NCBI RefSeq assembly: GCF_006704265.1
Contig: NZ_VIKA01000013.1
Coordinates: 1-42,926 of the forward strand
Length of the DNA stretch: 42,926 bases
Direction: 5' to 3'
DNA from: Elioraea sp. Yellowstone
GTDB taxonomy: Bacteria > Pseudomonadota > Alphaproteobacteria > Acetobacterales > Acetobacteraceae
The notes below the pieces were generated by a model. It worked only from the letters and a program-made list of their open reading frames with translations. It searched no databases and was not told the origin of the DNA. Shown one piece after another: positions 16,672-26,433 of the stretch (the stretch's first letter is position 1; each line of letters opens with the position of its first letter). The translations under genes were made by a program, and so were the position numbers.

Positions 16672-17640
16672 ATGCTGCCACCGAAGGACCGGCTCACGGT
16701 CTGCTTCGCCCATGTCGCCTACCGTTTCGGCGAGCGGTTCGCCCTGCGCGATACCGGCATCCGCTTCCACGAGGTGCGCGACCGCGAGGCGCTGGAGGCG
16801 CGGATCGGCGAGGCGGACGTGCTGGTCGTCTCGGGGATGTGGCGGAACGACCTCGCACCGAAGGCCGGGAAGCTCCGCTTCATCCAGTCGATCAGCGCGG
16901 GCGTGGACCAGTACGACAGGCAGGTGCTGGCCGCGCACGGCATCCGGCTCGCCTCCGCGCAGGGGGCGAACGCCAACGCGGTCTCCGAGCACGGCATGGC
17001 GCTGATCCTGGCGGTCGCGCGCCGCATCCCCGAGGCGGTGCGGAACCAGGACAAGCGGTTCTGGCGCGGCATGATCGGCGACCTGGGAAGCCGCGAGGAC
17101 GAGCTCGGCGGCAAGACCCTTCTGGTGGTCGGCATCGGCCGGATCGGCGGGCGGCTCGCGCGGCTGGCCAAGGCCTTCGACATGCGCGTGATCGGCGTGC
17201 GCCGCGACCCCTCCGCCGGCGCGGCGGGCGCGGACGAGGTCCACGGCTTCGCCGCCCTGCCCTCGCTCTGGGGCCGGGCGGACATCGTCGCGCTCACCTG
17301 CCCGCTGACGCCGGAGACGACGGGGCTTGTGGACGCGACGGCGCTCGCGGCGATGAAGCCCGGCGCGCAGCTCGTCAACCTCGCGCGCGGCAAGGTGGTG
17401 GACGAGCCGGCGCTGATCGCGGCGATGCGCGCGGGGCATCTTTCGGCCGCGGCGCTCGACGTGACGGCGGAGGAGCCGCTGCCGGCGGACAGCCCGCTCT
17501 GGACGCTGCCGAACGTGCTGATCACGCCGCACACCGGCGGCGAGACGCGGCGTTACGAGGACGCCGTGATCGACCTGTTGCTGGAGAACCTCGACCGGCT
17601 TTGGCGCGGCGAGACGACGTTGCGCAACCAGGTGGTGTAG
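16672..17640 (+). CDS. D-2-hydroxyacid dehydrogenase
   Basis: A 322-residue NAD(P)-dependent D-isomer-specific 2-hydroxyacid dehydrogenase that interconverts a 2-oxoacid and a D-2-hydroxyacid. The dinucleotide-binding motif GIGRIGG starts at about residue 154. The catalytic triad is R239 (NLARGK), E268 (TAEEPL) and H287 (TPHTGG). The start has GAGGGAGG upstream. It is encoded directly after the intact M24 peptidase, hinting that the peptidase product is deaminated and reduced or that a hydroxyacid is being recovered. Substrate specificity (glyoxylate/hydroxypyruvate or phosphoglycerate-type) cannot be fixed by eye. Confidence 0.9.
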   Translation: MLPPKDRLTVCFAHVAYRFGERFALRDTGIRFHEVRDREALEARIGEADVLVVSGMWRNDLAPKAGKLRFIQSISAGVDQYDRQVLAAHGIRLASAQGANANAVSEHGMALILAVARRIPEAVRNQDKRFWRGMIGDLGSREDELGGKTLLVVGIGRIGGRLARLAKAFDMRVIGVRRDPSAGAAGADEVHGFAALPSLWGRADIVALTCPLTPETTGLVDATALAAMKPGAQLVNLARGKVVDEPALIAAMRAGHLSAAALDVTAEEPLPADSPLWTLPNVLITPHTGGETRRYEDAVIDLLLENLDRLWRGETTLRNQVV

Positions 17641-17643
17641 CGC

Positions 17644-18810
17644 TCAGACGACGCTGCGCTCCAGCACCAACCGTCCCTCGCCCAGCCGCGCGAGGGCAAG
17701 CGGCGCGAGATCCAGCGCCACGCAGCGGCCATGCATCGCGAGTTCGGCGAGCCCGCGCCCGATCGCCGGGGCCTGCTGGATGCCGTGGCCGGAGAAGCCG
17801 CAGGCCGCCAGCAGCCCCGCCACGCCCGGCACGGGTCCGACCAGCGCGTTGTGGTCGGCGGTGTTGAGGTCGTAATGCCCCGCCCAGGCGCGCTCCACGC
17901 GCAGCCGTTCGAGCGCGGGAATGCGCGCCGCGAGCACGGGCCAGACGCGCTCCTCGAAGAACCCGGGTGTCACGTCGAAATCGTCCTCGGCCACGTCGGG
18001 GTCGGCGTCCGCGGGCGGCGCGGTGCCGCAGATGAACCCCTCGCCCTCGGGGCGGATGTAGACGCCGGTCGGGTCGATCAGCAGCGGGCAGGAGGGCAGC
18101 GCGGCAGGCGTGCGGATGTAGAAGATCAGCCGCTTGCGCCGCCGCACCGGCAGGTCGGTGAACGGCCGCAGCAGGTCGGGCGTCGCGGTGCCGGCGGTGA
18201 CGATCACCGTGCCGGCGGCGATCGCGGTGCCGTCGGCGAGACGCACGCCGCGCACGCGGCCGCCCGACGCCTCGATCGCCGCGACCTCCGCCGTGCGCCA
18301 GGCCACGCCCGCCTCGCGCGAGGCGCGCCGCATCGCCTGCATCACGCCGAAGCCGTCGAACCAGCCCTCGCCCGTCCGCCCCCAGGTGCCGGCGGCGATG
18401 CCGTCGAGCGCGAGCCAGGGGAACCGCGCGGCGAGCGCCGGCGGATCGAGCCACACGACATCCGCGCCCTCCGCGATCTGCACCGCGTGGTTGGCCGCCA
18501 GCGTCTCCCGCCCCGCCTCGGTCGCGAGGAACAGATACCCGCCCTCGCGGAACGCCGCATCGATGCCGAGCCGCGCGCGCGCATCCCGCAGCAGCGCCAC
18601 GCCGTAGCCCGAGACGCGGACATTGATCGCGGCCGAGAACTGCCGCCGGATCGAGCTCGCCGAGAGCGCGGTCGCCGCGCGCGCGTAAGCGGGGTCCTTC
18701 TCCAGCACCAGCACGCGGCCGGCGAAGCCGAGATCGCAGGCGAGATGCCACGCGGTCGAGGCGCCCATGGCAGCCCCGCCCACGATCACCACGTCGAAGC
18801 GCTCGCTCAT
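17644..18810 (-). CDS. FAD-dependent amine/amino-acid oxidoreductase (DadA/sarcosine oxidase-like)
   Basis: A 388-residue protein of the DAO family (glycine/sarcosine/D-amino-acid oxidases and dehydrogenases), which oxidise C-N bonds with FAD. The N-terminal FDVVIVGGAAMGASTAWHLA is the FAD Rossmann motif, although the usual GxGxxG reads GGAAMG. LEKDP supplies the acidic residue for the ADP ribose. The C-terminal AGHYDLNTADHNALVGPVPG and CGFSGHGIQQAPAIGR segments are family hallmarks. It is convergent with the D-2-hydroxyacid dehydrogenase (3 bases between stops) and divergent from the mu-crystallin family gene across 56 bases. It could generate an imine or 2-oxoacid used by those neighbours. 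Confidence 0.87.
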   Translation of the reverse strand: MSERFDVVIVGGAAMGASTAWHLACDLGFAGRVLVLEKDPAYARAATALSASSIRRQFSAAINVRVSGYGVALLRDARARLGIDAAFREGGYLFLATEAGRETLAANHAVQIAEGADVVWLDPPALAARFPWLALDGIAAGTWGRTGEGWFDGFGVMQAMRRASREAGVAWRTAEVAAIEASGGRVRGVRLADGTAIAAGTVIVTAGTATPDLLRPFTDLPVRRRKRLIFYIRTPAALPSCPLLIDPTGVYIRPEGEGFICGTAPPADADPDVAEDDFDVTPGFFEERVWPVLAARIPALERLRVERAWAGHYDLNTADHNALVGPVPGVAGLLAACGFSGHGIQQAPAIGRGLAELAMHGRCVALDLAPLALARLGEGRLVLERSVV

Positions 18811-18866
18811 GCGGCCACTCTGCCGTGCGGGTGGACGGTCGGGAAGTCTCCGCGCATCCTGTGCCG

Positions 18867-19796
18867 ATGCGCGTCATCGACGGACCCGAACTCGAACGCC
18901 GCACCCCCTATCCGGCGCTGATCGCGGCGCTGCGCGCGCGGCTCGCGGACCCGATCGCCGCACCGCAGCGGCTGATCCTCGACCCGACGGGGCAGGGCGA
19001 TGCGCTGCTGCTGATGCCGGCCTGGCGCGAGGGCGGGCTGATGGTGGTGAAGCTCGTCACGGTCTATCCGCGCAACGCCGAGAAGGGGCGGCCGGCGCTG
19101 GATGCGAGTGTTGCCGTGTTCGACCAGCGCGACGGGCGGTTGCGCGCGCTCCTCGACGGCGTGGTGCTGACGGTGCGGCGCACGGCGGCCGCCTCGGCGC
19201 TCGCCGCGGCGCTGCTCGCGCGGCCCGACGCGGCGACGCTGCTGGTGATCGGCACCGGTGCGCTCGCGCCGGCGCTGGCGCGCGCGCATCTCGCCGCGCA
19301 GCCGGGATTGCGGCGCGTGCGCGTCTGGGGCCGCACGCCGGCCAAGGCCGAGGCGCTCGCCGCCGGGCTGCGCGCGGAGGGCGTGCAGGCGGACGCCGCG
19401 CCCGATCTCGACGCCGCGATCGCCGATTCCGACACGATCGTCGCGGCCACCACCGCGACACGGCCGATCATCCGCGGCGCTGCGGTGCGGCCGGGCACGC
19501 ATCTCTCGCTGGTCGGCGCCTTCACCCCGGCGATGGCCGAGGCCGAGCCCGCGCTTCTGCCGCGCGCGCGTCTCTTCGCCGACGACCGCGCCTCGGTGCT
19601 CGCCAAGGGGGGCGAGGTCGCGCAGGCGATCGCCTCGGGGCTGATCGGCGCGGACGCGGTCGCCGCCGACCTGCCGGAACTCGTGCGCGGCGGCCCGCCA
19701 GCGCGAGGCCGCGACGACATCACCGTGTTCAAGTCCGTGGGCTTCGCAGCGCTCGACCTGATCGCCGCCGAGCTCGCGCTCGAGGAGGAGGCATGA
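18867..19796 (+). CDS. Ornithine cyclodeaminase/mu-crystallin family protein
   Basis: A 309-residue NAD(P)-binding protein of the OCD/mu-crystallin family, whose members include ornithine cyclodeaminase, ketimine reductases and alanine dehydrogenases. Visible features are K62 in VVKLVTVYP, R105-T106 in RRTAAASALAA (substrate carboxylate region), the dinucleotide motif GTGALAP near 129-135, and GAFTPAMAEAE late in the protein. The internal ATG at 18867 is preferred because homologues begin with a similar short V-I-D-G segment; a start at 18825 is also possible. The stop overlaps the next gene by 4 bases. With the divergent FAD oxidase it could reduce a cyclic imine, which is inference only. 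Confidence 0.87.
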   Translation: MRVIDGPELERRTPYPALIAALRARLADPIAAPQRLILDPTGQGDALLLMPAWREGGLMVVKLVTVYPRNAEKGRPALDASVAVFDQRDGRLRALLDGVVLTVRRTAAASALAAALLARPDAATLLVIGTGALAPALARAHLAAQPGLRRVRVWGRTPAKAEALAAGLRAEGVQADAAPDLDAAIADSDTIVAATTATRPIIRGAAVRPGTHLSLVGAFTPAMAEAEPALLPRARLFADDRASVLAKGGEVAQAIASGLIGADAVAADLPELVRGGPPARGRDDITVFKSVGFAALDLIAAELALEEEA

Positions 19797-20797
19797 CCGA
19801 GACGAACCGCCGCATCGTGCTGAGGCGCCGCCCCGTCGGCATGCCGGTGCCGGACGACTTCGCCTTCGAGGAGGTGCCGGTGCCCGAACCGGCCGAGGGC
19901 GAGGTGGTGCTGAAGCATCTCTACCTCTCGCTCGACCCGTATCAGCGCGGCCGGCTGTCGGAGGCGAAGTCCTACGCCGCGCCGGTGCCGATCGGCGGCG
20001 TGGTGGAGTGCCGCGCGGTCGGGCGCGTGCTCGCCTCGCGCGACGGCCGCTTCGCGCCGGGCGACGTCGCGCTCGGCGGCTTCGGCTGGCAGACGCACTC
20101 GGTGATGCCGGGCAGGCAGCTCCTGAAGCTCGATCCGGCGGAGGCGCCGGTCTCCACCGCGCTCGGCGTGCTCGGCATGCCGGGGCTGACCGCGCATGTC
20201 GGGATGAGCGACATCGGCCAGCCGAAGAAGGGCGAGACGGTGGTGGTCTCGGCCGCCTCGGGCGCGGTCGGCGCGGTCGCGGGCCAGCTCGCGAGGCTCG
20301 CGGGCTGCCGCGTGGTCGGCATCGCCGGCGGGGCCGAGAAGTGCCGCTTCGTCATCGAGACGCTCGGCTTCGACGCCGCGATCGACCACCGCGCGGAGGA
20401 CCTGGCGGCGGCACTCGACCGCACCTGCCCGGACGGCATCGACGTCTACTGGGAGAATGTCGGCGGCGCGGTGCAGGCGGCGGTGTTCCCGCGCCTGAAC
20501 GATTTCGCCCGCATGGTGATGTGCGGGATGATCGCGCAGTACAACGACGCCGATCCGCCGCCCGGCCCCAATCTCGGCCCCGTCGTGCGCAAGCGCCTGC
20601 GCATCCAGGGCTTCATCGTCTCCGACCAGTGGCACCGCCTTGCCGAATGGCGGGCGCTCGCCGCCCCGATGCTGCGCGACGGCCGGCTCAGGCACCGCGA
20701 GGACGTGGTCGAGGGGCTGGAGGCCACCCCGGCGGCCTTCATCGGCCTCCTGCAGGGCCGCAACTTCGGCAAGCTGCTGGTGCGCCTGCCGGAGTGA
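19793..20797 (+). CDS. NADP-dependent MDR oxidoreductase (CurA/alkenal reductase-like)
   Basis: A 334-residue zinc-free medium-chain reductase of the leukotriene B4 dehydrogenase/CurA group, which reduces activated C=C bonds with NADPH. The N-terminal RRIVLRRRPVGMP and LSLDPYQRGRL are characteristic of this subgroup. The cofactor motif SAASGAVGAVAGQLARLAG is in the middle, followed by DVYWENVGG and the C-terminal GRNFGKLLVR. No zinc ligands are seen. The ATG overlaps the stop of the mu-crystallin-family gene by 4 bases, so the two are translationally coupled. A two-gene operon is likely, since the next start is 87 bases away. Confidence 0.92.
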   Translation: MTETNRRIVLRRRPVGMPVPDDFAFEEVPVPEPAEGEVVLKHLYLSLDPYQRGRLSEAKSYAAPVPIGGVVECRAVGRVLASRDGRFAPGDVALGGFGWQTHSVMPGRQLLKLDPAEAPVSTALGVLGMPGLTAHVGMSDIGQPKKGETVVVSAASGAVGAVAGQLARLAGCRVVGIAGGAEKCRFVIETLGFDAAIDHRAEDLAAALDRTCPDGIDVYWENVGGAVQAAVFPRLNDFARMVMCGMIAQYNDADPPPGPNLGPVVRKRLRIQGFIVSDQWHRLAEWRALAAPMLRDGRLRHREDVVEGLEATPAAFIGLLQGRNFGKLLVRLPE

Positions 20798-20883
20798 CCG
20801 ACCCGCTTGCCGGCCCCGGCCGCCGGGCCTAGGTGTAGCTCAGGGCCGGGACAGCCGGCCGCAACAACGGGAGGTGTCCAAGC

Positions 20884-21863
20884 ATGACCGTCACCATCGG
20901 CCGTCGCGGCCTGCTCGCCGGCACCGCCGCCGCGACAGTGCTCGCCCCTGCCGCGCAGGCATCGGGCGAGCAGATCTCCGTGACCCACTGGGGCGTGCTG
21001 ATGTACGGCGCGCCCTATGCGGTGGCGATGGAGAAGGGCTTCTTCCGGGAGGCCGGCGTCAACATCACCGGCATCCTGACCAGCAAGGGCGGCGGCACCA
21101 CCGTGCGCAACGTGCTCGCGGGCGGCCTGCCCTACGGCGAGGTCTCGCTCGCCGCCGCCGTCGCCGCCGCGCGGGAGGGGCTCGACATCAGGATCGTCAA
21201 TGCCGGCGCGGCCACGGTCGCCGACATCCTCTGGGTCACCACGCCCGACAACCCGGTGAAGACGATCAAGGATCTGGAAGGCCGCAAGATCGCCTTCACC
21301 AGCCCGAAATCGGTCACCGAGATGCTGGTGATCATGTCGCTGACGGCCTCCGGCATCGACCTGAACAAGGTCGAGCGGATCAGCACGGGCGGCATCGGCG
21401 CGGGGCTGACCGCGCTGCGCCAGGGCGGGGTGGCGGCCGCGCCGATCATGGATCCGATCTGGGCGCGCGAGCAGGGACGCTGGCGGCCGGTGTTCTTCGT
21501 CAAGGACATCCTGCCGAAGATGACGCAGACCGTCGGCATCACGACCACGCAGTTCGCCCGCGAGCAGCCCCAGAAGCTGCGCGCCATCATCGCCGGGCGC
21601 CGCAAGGGCGTGGACTTCACCTATGCCAATCCCGAGGAGGCGGGGAGGATCTTCGCCGAGGCCTACGAACTGCCGCGCGAGCTCGGCGTGCGCGCGGTCA
21701 AGAACATGGTCGAGGTCGGCTACTGGAGCCGCGGCGAGATCGACACCAGGGCGCTCGACGCCATGGTCGAGGGGCTGCGCATCATCGGCGAGGTCGAGGG
21801 ACCGGTCGACTGGTCGCGGCTCGTCGATCGCAGCTTCCTGCCGCCCGACCTGCAGGCGACGGG

Positions 21864-21867
<4 letters not shown>
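20884..21867 (+). CDS. ABC substrate-binding protein, NMT1/SsuA type, Tat-like leader
   Basis: A 327-residue periplasmic binding protein of the nitrate/sulfonate/taurine/thiamine-precursor (NMT1/ThiY/SsuA) family. Twin arginines at residues 7-8 (GRRGLLAG) precede a hydrophobic segment with probable cleavage after AQAS near residue 27. The segments YAVAMEKGFFREAGVNI and SKGGGTTVRNVLAGGL match the family's ligand-lobe start. GGGAGGTG lies upstream of the ATG. It begins a four-gene importer unit, each gene overlapping the next by 4 bases. The ligand could be a sulfonate, pyrimidine precursor or aromatic acid. Confidence 0.87.
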
Positions 21868-22696
<829 letters not shown>

Positions 22697-22700
<4 letters not shown>

Positions 22701-23452
22701 CGCGCGCGGGCTGGATCCGGATCGCGATCGTGCTGGGCGCGGTGGCCGCGCTCGAGGTCACGACGCGCGCGGGCTGGATCGATCCGCACACCATCATCCC
22801 GCCCACCGCCATGGCGGCGGCACTCGCCGGCCTGATCGCCTCCGGCGCGATCCTGCCCGACATCGCCAAGACGCTCTCCAACGTCGCCGCCGCCTTCGTG
22901 CTGTCGGTGGGCGGAGGGTTCCTGCTCGGGCTCCTGATCCACGCCGCACCACGGCTGCGCCGCGCGCTCGACCCCCTGCTCGCCACCTACTACGCGGTGC
23001 CGTTCTTCGTCTTCTACCCGCTGCTGATCGTGGTGTTCGGCATGTCGGACCTGCCGATCATCGTCATCGGCTTCCTGTTCGGCGTGGTGGCGATGATCAT
23101 CGCCACGCTGAACGGGCTGGATCGCGTGCCGCGCGTCGCGCTGAAGGTGGCGCGGCTTGCGCGCATGGATCCGGTCTCGACCGCGCTCGTGATCAAGTTT
23201 CCGGCCGCCGTGCCCCATCTCTTCACCGGCATCAAGCTCGCGGTCGCCTACTCCTTCATCGGCGTGATCGCCTCCGAGTTCATCCTCTCCGGCGCGGGAC
23301 TGGGTTACGCGATCGCCTATGCCTACAACAACTTCGACAACCCCAGGATGTACGCGCTGATGCTGTTCATCCTGGTCAGCGTCACGGCGGTCAACATGGT
23401 GCTGCACGGCTTCGAGCAGCGCATGCTGCGCCGCCGCGGCCTCTCGCGATGA
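22697..23452 (+). CDS. ABC transporter permease, SsuC/TauC type (first)
   Basis: A 251-residue permease starting with GTG in a GTGA overlap with the ATPase. It has about six hydrophobic spans. The coupling segment KVARLARMDPVSTALVIKFPAAVPHLFTGIKL and the preceding FFVFYPLLIVVFGMSD are typical of the SsuC/TauC BPD permeases. A second, different permease follows with a 4-base overlap, so the channel is likely a heterodimer, unlike the single SsuC homodimer of sulfonate systems. Confidence 0.9.
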
Positions 23453-24213
23453 GCGCGCGCGCCCCGGCCTGGCAGCGCTACGGCGACATCCTCGCCCTGC
23501 TCGCCGCGCTGGTGCTGCTGTGGTGGGGGCTCGCGCGGCTCGCCGGGCCGGAGGCGCTGACCGGGCCGGCCGAGACGCTCGCGCGCGCGGGCGAGCTGCT
23601 CGACAGCCGCCGCTTCCACGGCCACATCGCCGAGAGCCTGACCGCGCTCGGCTACGCCCTGCTGCTCGCCGCGCTCGGGGGCCTGGGCCTCGGCACCTGG
23701 CTCGGCGTGCGCAGGCTCGCGGGCCAGGTGGCCGAGCCGATCCTGGTCGCGCTCTACGCGCTGCCGAAGATCACGCTCTATCCGGTGATCCTGCTGATCT
23801 TCGGCCTCGGCCTGCCGGCCAAGGTGGCGTTCGGCGCGATCCACGGCATCATCCCGGTGACGATCTTCACGCTGAACGCGGTGCGCACCATCCGGCCCGT
23901 GTACCTGAAGGTCGCGCGCACGCTCCGGCTGACCCCCTGGCAGGCGTTCCGCACGGTCTGGCTGCCGGCGGCCCTGCCCGAGATCGTCTCCGGCCAGCGC
24001 GTCGGCTTCGCGCTGACGCTGCTCGGCGTGCTGATCGGCGAGATGTTCGCCTCGCAGCGCGGGGTCGGCTTCGTCATCATCAACGCGATCGGGCTGAACG
24101 ACGTGCCGACCATCATGGCGGCCGCGTTCCTGCTCGCGGCCTTCGCCGCCACCGTCAGCGCCATCCTGCTGAAGATCGACCGCGCCCTGCACCGCCGCAC
24201 CCTGCGCGCCTGA
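23449..24213 (+). CDS. ABC transporter permease, SsuC/TauC type (second)
   Basis: A 254-residue permease related to the preceding gene. ALPKITLYPVILLIFGLGLPAKV and KVARTLRLTPWQAFRTVWLPAALPEI are the conserved pre-loop and EAA-like coupling segments. It overlaps the first permease by 4 bases and ends the importer unit. The 62-base gap to the next binding protein contains a ribosome-binding site (GGGAGAGG) but no evident terminator, so read-through into the large catabolic unit is possible. Confidence 0.9.
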   Translation: MSARAPAWQRYGDILALLAALVLLWWGLARLAGPEALTGPAETLARAGELLDSRRFHGHIAESLTALGYALLLAALGGLGLGTWLGVRRLAGQVAEPILVALYALPKITLYPVILLIFGLGLPAKVAFGAIHGIIPVTIFTLNAVRTIRPVYLKVARTLRLTPWQAFRTVWLPAALPEIVSGQRVGFALTLLGVLIGEMFASQRGVGFVIINAIGLNDVPTIMAAAFLLAAFAATVSAILLKIDRALHRRTLRA

Positions 24214-24275
24214 GGGCTTCTCCCGCCCCGCGCGGCGCGATAAATGGGCGAGGCTCATCTGGGAGAGGCCCCGCC

Positions 24276-25487
24276 ATGACCACGACATCCTCCGGCATCC
24301 GCCGCCGCGGCCTGCTCGCCGCCACCGCCGCTCTGCCGCTCGCCGCCCCGCATGTCCGCGCGCAGCCGGCGGCCGTGAAGATCGGCATCCTCCAGCCGGT
24401 CACCGGCGCGCTCGCCCAGGACGGCGAGCACGGCCGGCTCGGCGCCGAGATCGCGATCGACCACGTCAACAGGGCCGGCGGCATCAGGTCGCTCGGCGGA
24501 GCGCGGCTCGAGATGGTGTTCGGCGATGCGCGCTCGAACCCCGAGGGCGGCGTGGCCGAGGTCGAGCGCATGCAGGCCGAGGGGGTGGTGGCGATCGTCG
24601 GCGGCTTCGCCTCGCCGATCTGCCTCGCCGCCAGCCAGGCCGCGGCGCGCTACGACCTCCCCTACATCGTCGATGTCGGCGTCTCCGACCAGATCGTGCA
24701 GCGCGGGCTCAGGAACACCTTCCGCTTCGGCCCGGGCTTCGGCACGGTCACCAGGGCCGCGCTCGACAACCTGGTCGCGATCAACGACGCCGCCGGCAAG
24801 CCGGCGAAGACGGTGGTGATCGTGCACGAGGACGGGCTGTTCGGCTCCGGCATGGCGCGGCTCCTGAACGCCCAGCTGCCCGAGCGCGGCTTCCAGGTGC
24901 TCGAGACGATCGCCCATCCCACGCCCTCGCGCGACATGTCGAACGTGGCGCTGCGCATCCGCGCCCTCGGCCCCGACCTGCTGATCCCCTCGTCCTACTA
25001 CGGCGAGTTCGTGCTGCTCGCGCGCACCATGCAGCAGCAGCGCATCCGCCCGAAGGCGGGCATCTACGCGGTGCTGAACGGTGCCGCCTCGAACTTCCGC
25101 TTCGTGCGCGAGTTCCCGGAGGCGGCCAACCACATCATGGACTGCAACCACTGGGCCGATCCGCGCAAGCCGCTGACCGCCGAGGTGCGCAAGGCGGCCG
25201 AGGCGACGGGGCGGTTCTGGCTCTACAACATCCCGCTCAACTACTCCTGCGTGCGGCTGCTCGCGGATGCGATCGAACGCGCCGGCGCGGCCGACCGGGG
25301 CCGGATCATCGAGGCGCTCGCCGCCTCGACCTTCGACGGCCACATCATGCCCTACGGCCCGACGCGGTTCGAGAACGGCCAGAACACCGGTGCGGCGCCG
25401 GTGAACACCCAGGTGCAGAACGGCGACATCAAGGTGATCTTCCCGCGCGCATTCGCCGACGCCCAGCCGGTCTTCCCGGCGGCGTGA
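24276..25487 (+). CDS. Periplasmic ligand-binding protein, Liv type (second importer), Tat-like leader
   Basis: A 403-residue type I periplasmic binding protein. Three consecutive arginines (residues 9-11, IRRRGLLAA) precede a hydrophobic leader with probable cleavage after HVRAQ (residue 30). The mature part begins VKIGILQPVTGALAQDGEHGRLGAEIA, typical of amide/urea/branched-chain-amino-acid binders. VAIVGGFASPICLAASQAA and HEDGLFGSG are later family segments. It is the first gene of a unit running to 36870. The catabolic genes downstream imply that its ligand is the starting compound of that pathway, which is not yet identifiable. Confidence 0.88.
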   Translation: MTTTSSGIRRRGLLAATAALPLAAPHVRAQPAAVKIGILQPVTGALAQDGEHGRLGAEIAIDHVNRAGGIRSLGGARLEMVFGDARSNPEGGVAEVERMQAEGVVAIVGGFASPICLAASQAAARYDLPYIVDVGVSDQIVQRGLRNTFRFGPGFGTVTRAALDNLVAINDAAGKPAKTVVIVHEDGLFGSGMARLLNAQLPERGFQVLETIAHPTPSRDMSNVALRIRALGPDLLIPSSYYGEFVLLARTMQQQRIRPKAGIYAVLNGAASNFRFVREFPEAANHIMDCNHWADPRKPLTAEVRKAAEATGRFWLYNIPLNYSCVRLLADAIERAGAADRGRIIEALAASTFDGHIMPYGPTRFENGQNTGAAPVNTQVQNGDIKVIFPRAFADAQPVFPAA

Positions 25488-25560
25488 CCGGCCGATCCGG
25501 GCGGCGCCCGCGCCGCGCCGCCCCCTCCCGCCACCGCCCCCGCCACCGCCGCGGCGCGTG

Positions 25561-26433
25561 ATGTACTCGCCCGAGATCCTGCTCACCGCCGTCCTGAACG
25601 GGCTGATGACCGGCGCGGTCTACGCGCTGATCGCGGTCGGGCTGACGCTCGTCTACGGCGTGCTGCACATCATCAACTTCGCCCACGGCGCGACGCTGAC
25701 GGCGGCGATGTTCGCGGTCTACGTGCTGCACGCCGCCTTCGGGCTCGATCCCTATCTCGCGATGGCCGTCACCGTGCCCGGCTTCTTCGCCCTCGGCTAC
25801 GCGGTGCAGCGCCTAGTGATCGGCCCGGCCAGCCACGGCGACGACGGCAACATCCTGCTCGTGACGCTCGGCCTTGCGATCATCATCGAGAACGCGCTGC
25901 TCGTGGTCTTCCGTTCCGACACGCGCTCGATCGACGTGCCCTACGGCTTCGCGGTGATCGAGGTCGGGCCGCTGTTCCTGTCGCTGCCGCGCGTGATCGC
26001 GGTCTTCGTCGTGCTGCTGGTGGCACTGCTGCTGTGGCTGTTCCTCGCGCGCAGCACCACCGGCCAGGCGATCCGGGCGGTGGCGAAGGAGAAGATGGGG
26101 GCGGCGCTGGTCGGCATCGACGTGGGCCACATCTATGCCGTCACCTTCGGCCTCGGTGCCGCCTGCCTCGCGGTCGCGGCCTCGCTGCTGATGCCGACCT
26201 TCCTGGTCAATCCGCGCATCGGCAACGCCTTCGTGCTCGTCGCCTTCACCATCGTCGTGCTCGGCGGCATGGGCTCGATCCCGGGCGCGCTGTTGGGCGG
26301 GCTCTTCATCGGCGTGGTGGAGAGCCTCTCCGGCCTGTTCATGGGCGAGAGCCTGGGCCAGATCGGCATCTTCCTGATCTTCATCCTGGTGCTGCTGTTC
26401 CGCCCGACCGGGCTGTTCGGGGCGAAGGCATGA
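25561..26433 (+). CDS. livH: ABC transporter permease, LivH type (second importer)
   Basis: A 290-residue inner-membrane permease. The ATG at 25561 is preceded in frame by GTG at 25558, and no clear Shine-Dalgarno separates the choices. The N-terminal LNGLMTGAVYALIAVGLTLVYGVLHIINFAHG is a textbook LivH segment, and VLGGMGSIPGALLGGLFIGVVE and LFRPTGLFGAKA close the protein. The 73-base GC-rich gap from the binding-protein gene has runs of CCGCCACC but no convincing terminator. It overlaps livM by 4 bases. Confidence 0.92.
   Translation: MYSPEILLTAVLNGLMTGAVYALIAVGLTLVYGVLHIINFAHGATLTAAMFAVYVLHAAFGLDPYLAMAVTVPGFFALGYAVQRLVIGPASHGDDGNILLVTLGLAIIIENALLVVFRSDTRSIDVPYGFAVIEVGPLFLSLPRVIAVFVVLLVALLLWLFLARSTTGQAIRAVAKEKMGAALVGIDVGHIYAVTFGLGAACLAVAASLLMPTFLVNPRIGNAFVLVAFTIVVLGGMGSIPGALLGGLFIGVVESLSGLFMGESLGQIGIFLIFILVLLFRPTGLFGAKA

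Noticed and set aside
15268-17532. A 754-codon open frame on the minus strand.
   Set aside because: It runs antisense to the M24 peptidase and D-2-hydroxyacid dehydrogenase genes, which have intact catalytic motifs. Its Arg/Ala/His/Asp-rich translation is the usual result of reading GC-rich codons on the opposite strand.
18767-19792. A fused frame extending the MDR oxidoreductase upstream by about 340 codons.
   Set aside because: This part is the shifted frame of the mu-crystallin-family gene, and the ATG at 19793 begins the conserved MDR sequence.
20798-20883. A possible terminator in the GGCCCCGGCCGCCGGGCC stretch.
   Set aside because: The pairing is imperfect and several alternative short stems compete, with no T-run.
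25488-25557. A CCGCC/CCACC-rich stretch that looked repetitive.
   Set aside because: It is short, irregular and explained by extreme GC content. No clean repeat unit or dyad was found.
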